From Dyadobacter sp. CY347 (GTDB taxonomy: Bacteria; Bacteroidota; Bacteroidia; Cytophagales; Spirosomataceae), in contig NZ_JAKFFT010000003.1 of the NCBI RefSeq assembly GCF_021502655.1, forward strand, positions 1 through 64,000: 64,000 nt of DNA, written 5' to 3'. The notes under the pieces were generated by a model. It did not search any database and was not told the DNA's origin. It was given only the letters and a program-made list of their open reading frames with translations. The translations under genes and the position numbers were made by a program. Shown piece by piece: positions 10,006 to 18,916 of this stretch (position 1 is its first letter; each line of letters begins with the position of its first letter).

Positions 10006-10356
10006 TTGTTGCTTTACACACTAAGTGTTGAACGCCATGGCGTAAAAAGGGATGATTATAAATTCACTGGTATCAATTGCCAGGTGCATGTTTCTAAAAA
10101 GGGCGATGGGCTGATACAATCACTTGATAAGCTCTATCCAGCACAGCCCACTATGGTTTTCCTGAACATGAATATGCCTTTGAAAAACGGCTTGGAATCG
10201 CTGCAAAAAATCCGTCAATCCTTTGCCTATCAATCCCCAGTCTTTCTGCTTTCCACATCAACGAGCACAAGCGCAATTGATACGGTGTGTAAATTACGAG
10301 CAATCGGATTCTGTGAAACGGCACAGTTTTCGAAAATTCAATATTCTTTTTTGTGA
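10006..10356 (+). pseudogene. Degenerate response-regulator receiver
   Basis: Residues ~50-100 follow a receiver domain (PTMVFLNMNMPLKNGLESLQKI, then VFLLSTSTS), but the expected phospho-acceptor Asp is Asn (FLNMNMP), the N-terminal acidic pocket is missing and the C-terminus with the Lys is scrambled. The only start codons are TTG. It is best read as a decayed receiver; a phosphorylation-blind receiver is a less likely alternative. Confidence 0.55.
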
Positions 10357-10369
10357 AAGCTGACTTTGC

Positions 10370-10408
10370 AATGCTCCTTACTCTGACAGGTGCGGAGCAT
10401 TTGTTTTC
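10370..10408 (+). terminator. Hairpin with short T tract
   Basis: AATGCTCC (10370-10377) pairs with GGAGCATT (10394-10401), followed by TGTTTT. It sits just after the degenerate receiver frame and may be its old terminator. Confidence 0.4.
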
Positions 10409-10906
10409 CAAATAGGCCTACATTGCTCAAACGGTAGTGTTCTTTGCCAATCAAAGCGATTTTTTATAGCCAATAATTTTTCAATAGAAACTTATAAATT
10501 AACTGGGCAGCGCACATCTTTTCCAGTATTGCATAATTATTATGATAGTGTCAAATAATTCATCAAGAGAATTCCGCTTCACAAAAAACCATTTACAGAT
10601 GAGCTGTATGCATTGATCACATTTCTTTGATCGATAGCGAATTTTGCTACACCGAAAGTGACTAAAATGGATAGTGTCAGTAAACGATTGCGAGAATAAT
10701 AATTTAGACAGCTTGTCTGAAAACTAAATTAGCAAAGGGCGTATATCAACGTCCGTTTATTTAAGAGAATGAGGTGAATTGTTAATCTGGAGTATAGCAA
10801 ATTATTATAAGATGTCCTGTCATCTAGTATAAGTAGCTGGTTTGTAATTTGCGCTTATCAGCAGATCACGTCCGGCTGTCTTACACTTATGGTTAATAAG
10901 TGGTAG
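10409..10906. other. Gene-free AT-rich interval
   Basis: About 500 bases with no ORF of note on either strand and no RNA gene that I can recognise. It separates the remnant cluster from the split signalling protein. Confidence 0.5.
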
Positions 10907-13074
10907 CTACAATATAGATGTCCCGTCCGGAATGTTTTTGGTTTTGCCGGAAATCTTCTTGATTGCGTCGTCAAGTTCGTTTGCTGCAATAAGCAGATAA
11001 TCAAGCAACGTTTGCCGTTCGTCAATGTAGGTGTCTGCGTCTGTGATCATCGGAACAAGCCCCATAATCCTGGCAAGGGGAGCCCTTACAACATGTGATT
11101 GTATCTGTGCTATTTCTTGAAGTTTTGCATTTTGCTCTTCAATCGCATGGATGTAATTGTACCTTTCGGTCATATCTGTTGCGATGACAATTTTTGTAGC
11201 TTTACCGTGATAGCTGAGCATGTTACTGCGGGTTTCAACCCACATCAGCGAGCCATCTTTTTTCCTATGTGTGAACATTTCATGGATAAACAAACCCGGC
11301 ACATTTGCCTTTTCATTTTCCATGACCATCTGCATGCTTCCAGAGTCTTGGCGAAAGAAGATATCCTTAATTGTCATGTTCCGGAACTCAATCAGGCTAT
11401 ATCCGTAAACGCTTATTGCAGCTTCATTCACGTCCAGGAATTGCAGTGTTTCCGAATCGAAAACCCACATGGGCAATGGGCTCAAATTAAAGAGCTCACC
11501 GTAATTCCGCTCTGATTCTTCTAGGGCTAATACCGTCTGCTTTCGTTCTGTAATGTCCTTGAAATAGACTGAAAGTACGTTTGTCGACGGATAAGCGCTT
11601 ACTTCGTACCATTTTCCCAATGGTAAATAAAAATCTTCGAAATGAACGGCCCTTTGGGTGTCAATGGCTTGCTGATACATGATGTTCGACTGAGAGCCAA
11701 TAGCATCAGAAAATACATCCCATAGGTGGTAGCCCACGGTTTGGGCTTTTGTTTTGCCTAATACTTTTTCCGCCGTTTTGTTCCAGTAACTGATAGTCCA
11801 GTTCTGGTCTATCGCAAAAAACGCATCGCCGATACTTTCAAGAATAATATTCTTTTCTTCGTACAATCTCCGTACTTCAAGTTCGGCGGTTTTAATATTG
11901 GTTATATCCTGTAAACTTCCGTAAATACGGAGACATACACCCTGAATGCACTCCGACTGTCCGATGATGCGGATCCACCGAGATTCCCTTCGGCAGTGAC
12001 CATCTGCACTTCAAGATCAAAGGCTGTGCTATCTTCCCTGGCCTGCTGGTAAGCTTCGGTAACGGCGTTGCGTGAGAACCCTTCCTTGAAAAAACTCAGT
12101 GCGTGATCAACAGTGGGAATATAGTCTGGCCCTACGTCGTGGATCTGCCTGGTCATATTGGACCAAAATATCCGGTTGTTCACCAGATCGGTATCATATA
12201 TCCCAATCTTAGCAAGTATTGATGTACTGTCCAGCCGTTCTTCAAGCGCCTTTTTATCCGTAATATCAGAGGAAATGCCAATGATACCTGTTATTTTCTG
12301 GTGCTGATCATAAATAGGCGAATTGGTAATTGCAGCAGGAAAATGCCTTCCGTTTTTATGCTGGGCCTTGAATTCACCCGTCCATGCCCGACCTGCTTTC
12401 AGGACAGCCATTATTTCTCTGGCGTTATCCCGGGATTCGATAGAGGGGATTAGGTTCATGATATTGGCATGCATTGCTTCATGAGCAGTCCACCCATAAA
12501 TTTGCTCGGCAGCCTTGTTCCAAAAAATGACTTGACCTTTCAGGTCCGTGGCAATGGCGGCCTGTCCGATGGTATCTAACAAGTTAGCCTGAAAAGCCTT
12601 CTCCCTGAGTGCTGTGCCGTTTTGATTCGATAAAAGGTCCGCCGCTTTTTTTTCGCTAACGGCCAACCCATCTATAAAGGCCTGCTTCTCTTGCTCGTGT
12701 TGAGAGTTCTTCAATGCCAGGCGGATAGCAATAGGGAGCCTGCCTAGCCGATCTTTAAGAATATAGTCATCCGCGCCTTTGCTGACCAGCTCAATGGCCG
12801 ACTCCTCGGACAACTCCGATGCAATTATTATCATTGGAATCCTTTTACTATACTTACCACAAGCATGTAATGCTTCTTGGCAACTAAAAGAGGAAATTGG
12901 ATGGCCTGCGAGGATAATGTTTACAGATAAGTCTTCTAACGCAGTTTTGAACCCCGCCTGTGAAACAACCACCAACAGTTGATAGTTAATGCTATCATAT
13001 GTTAAAATCTCCCTGATACGTTGCGCATCCGTTGGATCGGTTTCAAAATATAAAATTTGTACAGGGTCATCCAT
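10907..13074 (-). pseudogene. Receiver-PAS-DHp signalling protein split by a frameshift
   Basis: Two minus-strand frames (13074 to 11902, and 11866 to 10907) are halves of one gene. The first ends in nonsense after VTAEGN; shifting frame near 11975-11985 gives WIRIIGQSECIQG, LQDITNIKTAELEVRRLYEEK, which completes the interrupted PAS domain and runs into the second frame. Rebuilt order: pseudo-receiver (acceptor position lost: IILAGHPI), three or four PAS domains, then a DHp helix pair with His in QSHVVRAPLARIMG. No HATPase_c domain follows; the protein ends ~70 residues after the His. DHp-ending PAS proteins of this sort are common in Bacteroidota. One base could be a sequencing error, in which case this is an intact gene. 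Confidence 0.75.
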
Positions 13075-14004
13075 TTCTTACACCAACTTGCCGCGTTAAC
13101 GTAGTTTATCAACCTGGGGGCATTTAAAATTTCTAAACACTCAGGTTGTAATATAGCATTATTATTTGGTGTTTGAACGGATTATGGCTCGTGCCATAAT
13201 TTGAAGAATTACTGAACATTATCATAAATTTTTCATCCAACTTCAAAACATAAAAAACACATGTAGGGAGAAAGTGGACAACTTTATAAAAATGAAATTA
13301 TTGCAAAATGCGGATTGCTATTTAATACAGTAGTATACTTTATAGATTTTGTTTATGCCAAAATCCTATGAAATTAATCGGTGGTTTTTCCGTACTCCGG
13401 CATTCGACTGCCATGCCGTTACAAGTTGACCAAAAACACCAGACAATTGGTACAGATTAGTAGTTCATGAAATCTAATTACTGTATACTAGGCGAATTGA
13501 CCTTAAACTGTACTATCAGTGATTTGTAGGTATCTCGATTACGAACGAATGGCAGACAAACTTGTAGTTTTGATGCTTCGAGAAATCTGAGCTTTGAAAC
13601 TGAATTCCATGGGAAGATGTTGGATGCACGCCCGGATTAACATAAAGAAACGAAAGATTTGGACTGATGAACTTACCAACACGGGTCTGACATATTATTC
13701 AAACAGGCATTTTCATACTTAACTTTACGGTCCTTTGTAACGATTAGCCAGCAAGAACGAATTCATGGATGTGATGAGTTGTTTGCTAATCTCCAATGCA
13801 GCATTATATCTCACGTAGATACCTGTATTTTGACTGAGGTAATATTTGGAGTGTAACTGTACCGACATTTGCTGGAAACGCTTGAAGATCGTATCTTTGA
13901 ACAAGAGAAAAGATGTTCTAAATGTAACTTTCAAATTGAGAGGCAAATTCGGGACTGCTGCATTTCATGGGATTGTAAGTATTTGAAAATAAATCGGTTA
14001 CTGT
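13075..14004. other. Gene-free interval with one perfect hairpin
   Basis: No supported gene in ~930 bases. ATTATGGC (13181-13188) and GCCATAAT (13193-13200) form an 8-bp hairpin with a TCGT loop ~110 bases upstream of the split signalling gene; it could be an operator or an RNA hairpin. A 73-residue minus-strand frame at 13725-13946 has no recognisable features and I do not call it. Confidence 0.45.
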
Positions 14005-14029
14005 TAGGGTTCGACTCCCTGCATCTCCA
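14005..14029 (+). other. tRNA/tmRNA-like 3' end fragment (possible attachment-site scar)
   Basis: TAGGG-TTCGACT-CCCTG forms a canonical 5-bp T stem with a 7-nt GTTCGAYTC-type loop, followed by a 7-nt acceptor strand CATCTCC and discriminator A. No 5' half (GGAGATG or similar with D and anticodon arms) is found in the preceding 400 bases. A terminator follows within 25 bases, as after a real tRNA or tmRNA gene. Such 3' ends are left or carried by integrating elements. Confidence 0.5.
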
Positions 14030-14051
14030 CTTCAACAAGTTTCAAAACATC

Positions 14052-14086
14052 AAAACGCCCGTAGATAAATGATTTACGGGTGTTTT
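14052..14086 (+). terminator. Intrinsic terminator behind the tRNA-like end
   Basis: AAAACGCCCGTA pairs with TACGGGTGTTTT (one G-T pair), with an 11-base loop and a closing T run. Confidence 0.6.
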
Positions 14087-14184
14087 ATGTGATGCTAAAT
14101 CTCTCAAATCTTTCAACGTCTAACAAAAGCAAAGGGACGAATTCAAGCCCGAAGGCCCGGGAGCGCAGGAGAGCGGGCTCATCA

Positions 14185-14667
14185 TTAAACCTCCTTCCAC
14201 AACTCCTCTAGCCCTACAGCACTGAGGTTGATGAAGCCACATTTTGCAGATTCCGAAGTGGTCATATTGTTGATCGCCTCACGGAACGGCGTGCCTTTGA
14301 CGGCAGAAAAATCTTTGATCAATATTTGGATCAGGAAAATCAGATCCCGCTTTTCGTAACCTTTTTGGTATGCTTCTCTGATGCTGGTTCTCAGCTGAGA
14401 GCTGAGCTCTTCCACCTTGGCAAACAAGGCTTCATTTTGACAGGGTTGCTTTTTTACTTCAACAGGTTCAGCGGTTTCTTCCGGCTGACTTGCATGTGGT
14501 TTGCTTATTGGCGGCGGCTTTTCTGGCCGCTCCCAGAACCGGGATTTTGAATTGAGCAGTGCCCTGATGTCCCGCCGGTAATATCGGATGCTGATGGTTA
14601 CATAGTAGATCACCACTGCGGCACCCACTGCAAGAAAGTAGCCTGTCCAGGATAAATGCGTTGCCAT
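14185..14667 (-). CDS. Small membrane-anchored protein, possibly from a mobile element
   Basis: 160 residues from ATG 14667 (an upstream in-frame start at 14730 would add 21 unhelpful residues). One hydrophobic span near residues 7-26 (YFLAVGAAVVIYYVTI) is followed by a basic stretch and a Pro/Glu-rich linker, then a helical C-terminal half. I recognise no named family. The protein is next to a broken RadC/JAB gene and a tRNA-like scar, which hints at conjugative-element origin, but nothing in it proves that. Confidence 0.55.
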   Translation of the reverse strand: MATHLSWTGYFLAVGAAVVIYYVTISIRYYRRDIRALLNSKSRFWERPEKPPPISKPHASQPEETAEPVEVKKQPCQNEALFAKVEELSSQLRTSIREAYQKGYEKRDLIFLIQILIKDFSAVKGTPFREAINNMTTSESAKCGFINLSAVGLEELWKEV

Positions 14668-14730
14668 AACTCGTGTTGTTTTAAGGTTGCTGCTGCATCG
14701 ATTACCTGACAAAACAACACTCAAAACCAA

Positions 14731-15069
14731 GGCTCTTCAAGTACAACTTTTTCTTGTACCCATGCCGCTACCATTGTACCCCAATGATTATCAATCATAT
14801 ATAAAACGAAATTGTGACAAGCCTCACCAAAATTCATGAAGAATGCTCAAATGTCCGACAGAGTTTCTTGTATCAATGATGCCACAAAGTTAGGCACGGG
14901 GGCTGCGGGGCGTAGTGGAAATTCCGGCATAAACACCGGGGCGCGTAGCCCGGCATGAATGCCTGTCTGCCCACCGGCCTTCCTTTATTCCGTTGCTTCC
15001 ACTACTAACTTGACCAGTGCCAGAATGAAGCGCCATAATTCATTCAATCACTTCAAAATCAAGATAATT
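14731..15069. other. Intergenic segment with a GC-rich, hairpin-forming block
   Basis: The block 14895-14985 is much richer in G and C than its surroundings and contains short inverted repeats such as GGCAT-GA-ATGCC (14952-14963) and CCGG...CCGG. It holds no gene. Position between a membrane protein and a RadC remnant would suit a transfer origin or recombination site of a mobile element, but I see no nick-site motif I can name. Confidence 0.35.
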
Positions 15070-15416
15070 ATGGAAAGCTTCGCGAATGTCTCAAACTTGT
15101 ATCAGGTAGCAGAAATTGAGCTGATCTACAAAACCAAAGTGCAGGCACTCAGCATCCTAAAATAGCATCGTCGACAGATGCATACAATGTGCTGATGCAA
15201 AGCTGGAACCCTGACAGACTTGAATTTATTGAAGAGTTCAAGATATTGCTATTGAACAATGCCAGCCGCGTGCCAGGTATTTTTGAAGTTTCCAAAGGTG
15301 GGATTTCAGGCGCAAATGCTGATGTAAGGATTGTTTTTGCAGCAGCTTTGAAAGCCAGTGGAACAGGGATTATCCTGGCATATAAAATCATCGCTGTGTG
15401 TAACTTGTCAGGTTAG
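15070..15416 (+). pseudogene. RadC-like JAB-domain gene, frameshifted and truncated
   Basis: ATG 15070 begins a typical mobile-element RadC/JAB protein (VSNLYQVAEIELIYKTKVQA). Near 15150 the frame shifts by one base to ASSTDAYNVLMQSWNPD, continuing through FKILLLNNASRVPGIFEVSKGG and ALKASGTGIILA. Where the JAB metal motif HNHPSGN should follow, the sequence reads YKIIAVCNLSG and stops. The metalloprotease-like active site and the C-terminal third are thus lost. JAB/RadC genes of this length are frequent on Bacteroidota plasmids and integrative elements. Confidence 0.75.
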
Positions 15417-15495
15417 GCTACTGAGAATTTGAGATTAGCGAGTGAGTTTAACCTCACTGGCAGTCATTAGTTAAACTGATCTATTTCATATTAAC

Positions 15496-17088
15496 TCATA
15501 GCATACTTTTATCCTTGTCGCGTAAGTGTCGACTTTGTGCTTGATTAAATATTGTGTTATGCTTTTTCAACTGATCTTTGATTGCCGGTTCATCAAGAAT
15601 TAAACTTGCTTTATTGATGTAGGAAAAATAGTTAGTATTATGCTCCTTGTCTTGTTCATACTTTACAAATGAGAAGGAGGAGTCAATATCCTTTCTTAGT
15701 CTAGTTCCTCGTATAGTTTCGTCAGCTTTCCGAAGATTTAGTTGGCTATATTTTCGTCGAAGCCGACGACGGAAAATTACTGGCTTTTCACTATCACTCG
15801 AAATTTGTATCTTCTTAGCTCTTCGACATTTCCTTTTAACTGAAAAGATCATTCTTCGATAAAACTTAGCCAAATTAGCAGATTTTACAAGTGTCATGTA
15901 TCCATAGAATTCAAAGCCCAAATAGGCCAACGGTTTGTCTATTGTACATTTATCTTCACTAATATGTATACAGGATATCCTTTCTTTGGTAGGACTGATT
16001 GTAATTTTTCTAAATAGGTATTCCTCGGTTTTTGCCGTACTAATTTCAACTAGGCTCGCCATGATAGAATTTGTTACAAAATCCGTAACCTCTTTCTTGT
16101 GTTCTGGCTGGCAAATTATCATTATATCATCAGAATATCGACGATAAAATCCGTTAAGCTTTGTAACGATGTTTTGTAGAATGCTTTTGTCGAAGTTGAG
16201 TAAATAGAGATTTGCTAAAACAGCACTTATTGGCAACCCTTGCGGAATTCCAACGGTTTTTCCGTCCTTTCTAAATGGATTTTTGTACACTCTAATTTCT
16301 TTTCGACGTATTGCGTCTTTCAACGCGCTGGTTGATTCATAAAAAGCTTCTCGTCCAGTATTCTTTCTAATGCTTGCTAGTTTTTTTTCATCAAATCCAG
16401 TCTTCTTTTTTCCTCTTGTCCAACTTTCGCGTAACTCGTCCTTCAATATATATCGTATGTCAGTTGATGCTTTGAAAACATTATAATGAGCAGCGTTAAG
16501 CCTAGGCACGTCTAATAAGTTGCGCCAGCTTTTCTTTAATTCATCATGGTCGATTTCGTTAAAAAAGCTTTTGATGTCAAACATCAAGACAGAACACCCG
16601 TTATTTGCTCTCTCCGTGATTTCTTTGAATGCCTCGTTTGCAAAGTGGATAGTACTTTTTCCTTTGCTTAACAGATCAGATGGGTCAATTGGAATTTTTC
16701 GGTAGGCGGTTATACACTCACTCAATCCCGGAAATTTTGTTAATTCATTTTCGTAAAGTTCCTGGAGAACCGAGGCGTAGTAACCGAATATTAAAGAGTC
16801 AATGTGTGTGGAATAATGAAGTGGCCTTAATTTGGCGCTTCGCTTTACTTCACCTTTAATTAAGTGAGCATGTCCCCGGATTTTTGGAAAAATTGGAGAT
16901 TTTTTAAACTTTCTCTCTTTTATGACGGAATGAACAAGGGGAAAGAACGCATGTTTTTCAACATACAGAGGACTGGTAACTTGCGAGTATATTTTGTAAA
17001 TATTTTTGCCAACATTAAGCTTTGGCGTAATATGTATGTATCCTCTACTTCGTAACCAAGACGGTCTATCTTTATAAAGATCTATCAT
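15496..17088 (-). CDS. Reverse transcriptase of the unassigned/defence-associated type
   Basis: About 530 residues from ATG 17088; a GTG at 17175 or ATG at 17103 would add 29 or 5 residues. RT motifs, numbered from ATG 17088: catalytic Asp171 in LMFDIKSFFNEIDH, GIPQGLPISAVLANLYLLNFD (282-301), the YSDD box at 318-321 in FYRRYSDDIMI, and LAYLGFEF (~387-394). There is no maturase X domain, no HNH endonuclease and no retron-type VTG motif that I can see; the C-terminal ~130 residues are very basic (RRMIFSVKRKCRRAKK). The motif spacing and AYRK...KGKSTIHFANEAF region resemble the 'unknown group'/DRT reverse transcriptases linked to phage defence. Upstream lies a structured non-coding interval and a divergent WYL gene. 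The exact RT class is undetermined. Confidence 0.85.
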   Translation of the reverse strand: MIDLYKDRPSWLRSRGYIHITPKLNVGKNIYKIYSQVTSPLYVEKHAFFPLVHSVIKERKFKKSPIFPKIRGHAHLIKGEVKRSAKLRPLHYSTHIDSLIFGYYASVLQELYENELTKFPGLSECITAYRKIPIDPSDLLSKGKSTIHFANEAFKEITERANNGCSVLMFDIKSFFNEIDHDELKKSWRNLLDVPRLNAAHYNVFKASTDIRYILKDELRESWTRGKKKTGFDEKKLASIRKNTGREAFYESTSALKDAIRRKEIRVYKNPFRKDGKTVGIPQGLPISAVLANLYLLNFDKSILQNIVTKLNGFYRRYSDDIMIICQPEHKKEVTDFVTNSIMASLVEISTAKTEEYLFRKITISPTKERISCIHISEDKCTIDKPLAYLGFEFYGYMTLVKSANLAKFYRRMIFSVKRKCRRAKKIQISSDSEKPVIFRRRLRRKYSQLNLRKADETIRGTRLRKDIDSSFSFVKYEQDKEHNTNYFSYINKASLILDEPAIKDQLKKHNTIFNQAQSRHLRDKDKSML

Positions 17089-17299
17089 AAAAAGGCTCTG
17101 CATGCCCGGCGTAACGGACTTTGCTTGACAAACATACTTGCTTTCGCAATGGTCAGTACCCAATAACTGAGTCACGCAATATATTTCAATTCAATACTTA
17201 AATTAACAAGTAAACTCACAACAACATTTACCATGATATTGCTTATTCAAATAATAATTCGTATATTAGAAGTGTGCATGAATTGCATCCTTGAAGAGA

Positions 17300-17430
17300 T
17301 AATAGCTCACTCACTGTTTATCCTACAATCGATTGTAGGAGGAATGGTGAAGCTCTTAACGGGTCAAGAAGAGCAAATTCAATACAATCTCCCGCCTGTT
17401 ATTCTATTTCAAATAATCAGTGAGTCCAAT
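17300..17430 (-). ncRNA. Candidate structured RNA upstream of the reverse transcriptase
   Basis: In the 470-base gap between RT and WYL genes, an outer stem ACTCACTG (17309-17316) / CAGTGAGT (17418-17425) encloses two hairpins: the perfect 20-base palindrome TCCTACAATCGATTGTAGGA (17321-17340) and GCTCTT/AAGAGC (17352-17357 / 17369-17374). TACAATC recurs at 17383-17389 and could compete for GATTGTA 17331-17337. The fold is possible on either strand; I list the RT strand because defence RTs usually use an RNA encoded just upstream. Ends and transcription are not known. Confidence 0.42.
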
Positions 17431-17647
17431 TCTAAATAGAAGTTGGCACTTTTCGACCAATTCCAAATGTCTGTCGTCCTCAGGCAGCAGAGCCTTTACA
17501 AATCTACATCATTTTGTACTAAATCAATAATCATATATTTGATATCGGAATATTTGATAGTAGTTGCAATGCTTTTAATTATAATAATAGTTATGTTAGC
17601 GTATATTCTTGCTGGACCAGGAATTCGTACGTCATAACTATTGTACA

Positions 17648-18790
17648 ATGTCGTTTAATAAATATGCTCTTGGTGACATAATTTCCCTAAATGCACATCC
17701 CTACACTACTACACTTTTAAACTCGATCATAAGTGGCGATGCAACAATGCTACCACCTCTCATGGTTATAGTTGAAGCTTTTATATCACGCAAAAAGGTT
17801 GAAAATTCCATAAAGTATAAATGTCTTTGGTTCTCATCGAAATCTCAGAAGTTCTCTGACGGTCTGTTTTTTGAGGATGAACTTCATTTAATAGAAGCAC
17901 GTGGTAATTCTGTATGTCCCGCATTCTTGCAACGAGGTGATTCTGTGTTTTTTAGAACTCTAACTCTTGAAACATTTAAAAAGAAGTCGTCTCAGAGTTT
18001 TGATGATTATAATTTACGTGATGGAAGTGGTTCAGTACATGTGTCTGCTCTCCTGTCTTTTACATCGCCGATTTTGCAAGTTACTGAAGTAGTCGGCTCC
18101 AAGGAGCCTCGTCCTTCAATTGACAAGAAATCTGGTGAAATTTTGAGTGTTGCTTCCAAGTCACTTGTGAAATGTCGATTCTATGATTCGTCCGGCGATC
18201 GATTTGCTGTGGCAGATATTCCAATTGAGGCATTGGAGGTAGTGGACATTGTCCCTACCCAAGCCCTAGAGGAGGTTAGCAGAGCAATCATTGAATCTTA
18301 TTCAATGTATTATAAATCTCACTATGTGAAAACGATCATTCGGCCTATTGCTCTTATTTATCGGAATGGACGCTACTATGTAAGAGCGGAAGATTATGTA
18401 AAATCTAAAATTTTGGAATTTGATGTCGATTCTGTTACAACCTTTGTTACTATTAGAAATCCATATTCTCAGGAGTTACCATCATTTAATTTAGCGGCGC
18501 AGCCACTCTCCGGTAATCCAGATTACATTCAAAAAGAATATGTTGATGCTATAAAACAAGCAACCGATGCAGGTTTATACCTGAGAATTAAGTACAAGAA
18601 TAGAAATGAAGAGATTACTGAAAGGGCAATTAGGGAATGTCAGGTATTAAGTGTCAGGGTTGGGGAGCAAGATGTATTATATCTGACTGCTTATTGCTGT
18701 CTTAGAAATGCAATGAGATCCTTTCGACTGGCTCGAGTCCAATCTGTGAAAATTATCAAACTAGATTTAAGCCTCAACGCTGTTGTTTGA
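17648..18790 (+). CDS. WYL-domain protein divergent from the reverse transcriptase
   Basis: 380 residues from ATG 17648 (a TTG 39 bases upstream is in frame but less likely). The C-terminal ~65 residues fit a WYL domain: LRIKYKNRNEEITERAI, then YLTAYCCLRNAMRSFRLARVQSVKII. The N-terminal ~310 residues match nothing I can name; they begin YALGDIISLNAHPYT and contain no obvious helix-turn-helix. WYL domains bind nucleic acid or nucleotide ligands and control or assist defence systems. It is transcribed away from the RT with a shared ~470-base gap, so it could regulate the RT or be its partner. AT-rich codon use, shared with the RT, differs from most neighbours and suggests joint acquisition. Confidence 0.78.
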   Translation: MSFNKYALGDIISLNAHPYTTTLLNSIISGDATMLPPLMVIVEAFISRKKVENSIKYKCLWFSSKSQKFSDGLFFEDELHLIEARGNSVCPAFLQRGDSVFFRTLTLETFKKKSSQSFDDYNLRDGSGSVHVSALLSFTSPILQVTEVVGSKEPRPSIDKKSGEILSVASKSLVKCRFYDSSGDRFAVADIPIEALEVVDIVPTQALEEVSRAIIESYSMYYKSHYVKTIIRPIALIYRNGRYYVRAEDYVKSKILEFDVDSVTTFVTIRNPYSQELPSFNLAAQPLSGNPDYIQKEYVDAIKQATDAGLYLRIKYKNRNEEITERAIRECQVLSVRVGEQDVLYLTAYCCLRNAMRSFRLARVQSVKIIKLDLSLNAVV

Positions 18791-18916
18791 CATAATTCCA
18801 CGGCACATAGCGGTGGAATCGCATATAGTACGACTTTGGGAGCTCAATCAGCATGAATCGAGTTAGATCAACTTAGTCTCTTGCTGCATTTAATTGTTAC
18901 GAAATTTGGCATATCC

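Noticed and set aside
14005..14029. Complete tRNA or tmRNA gene
   Set aside because: No 5' acceptor strand, D arm or anticodon arm is found in the expected distance upstream.
15496..17430. Retron (msr-msd plus RT)
   Set aside because: The upstream structure lacks clear a1/a2 repeats with a branching G, and I see no retron VTG motif in the RT; the hairpins alone do not make a retron.
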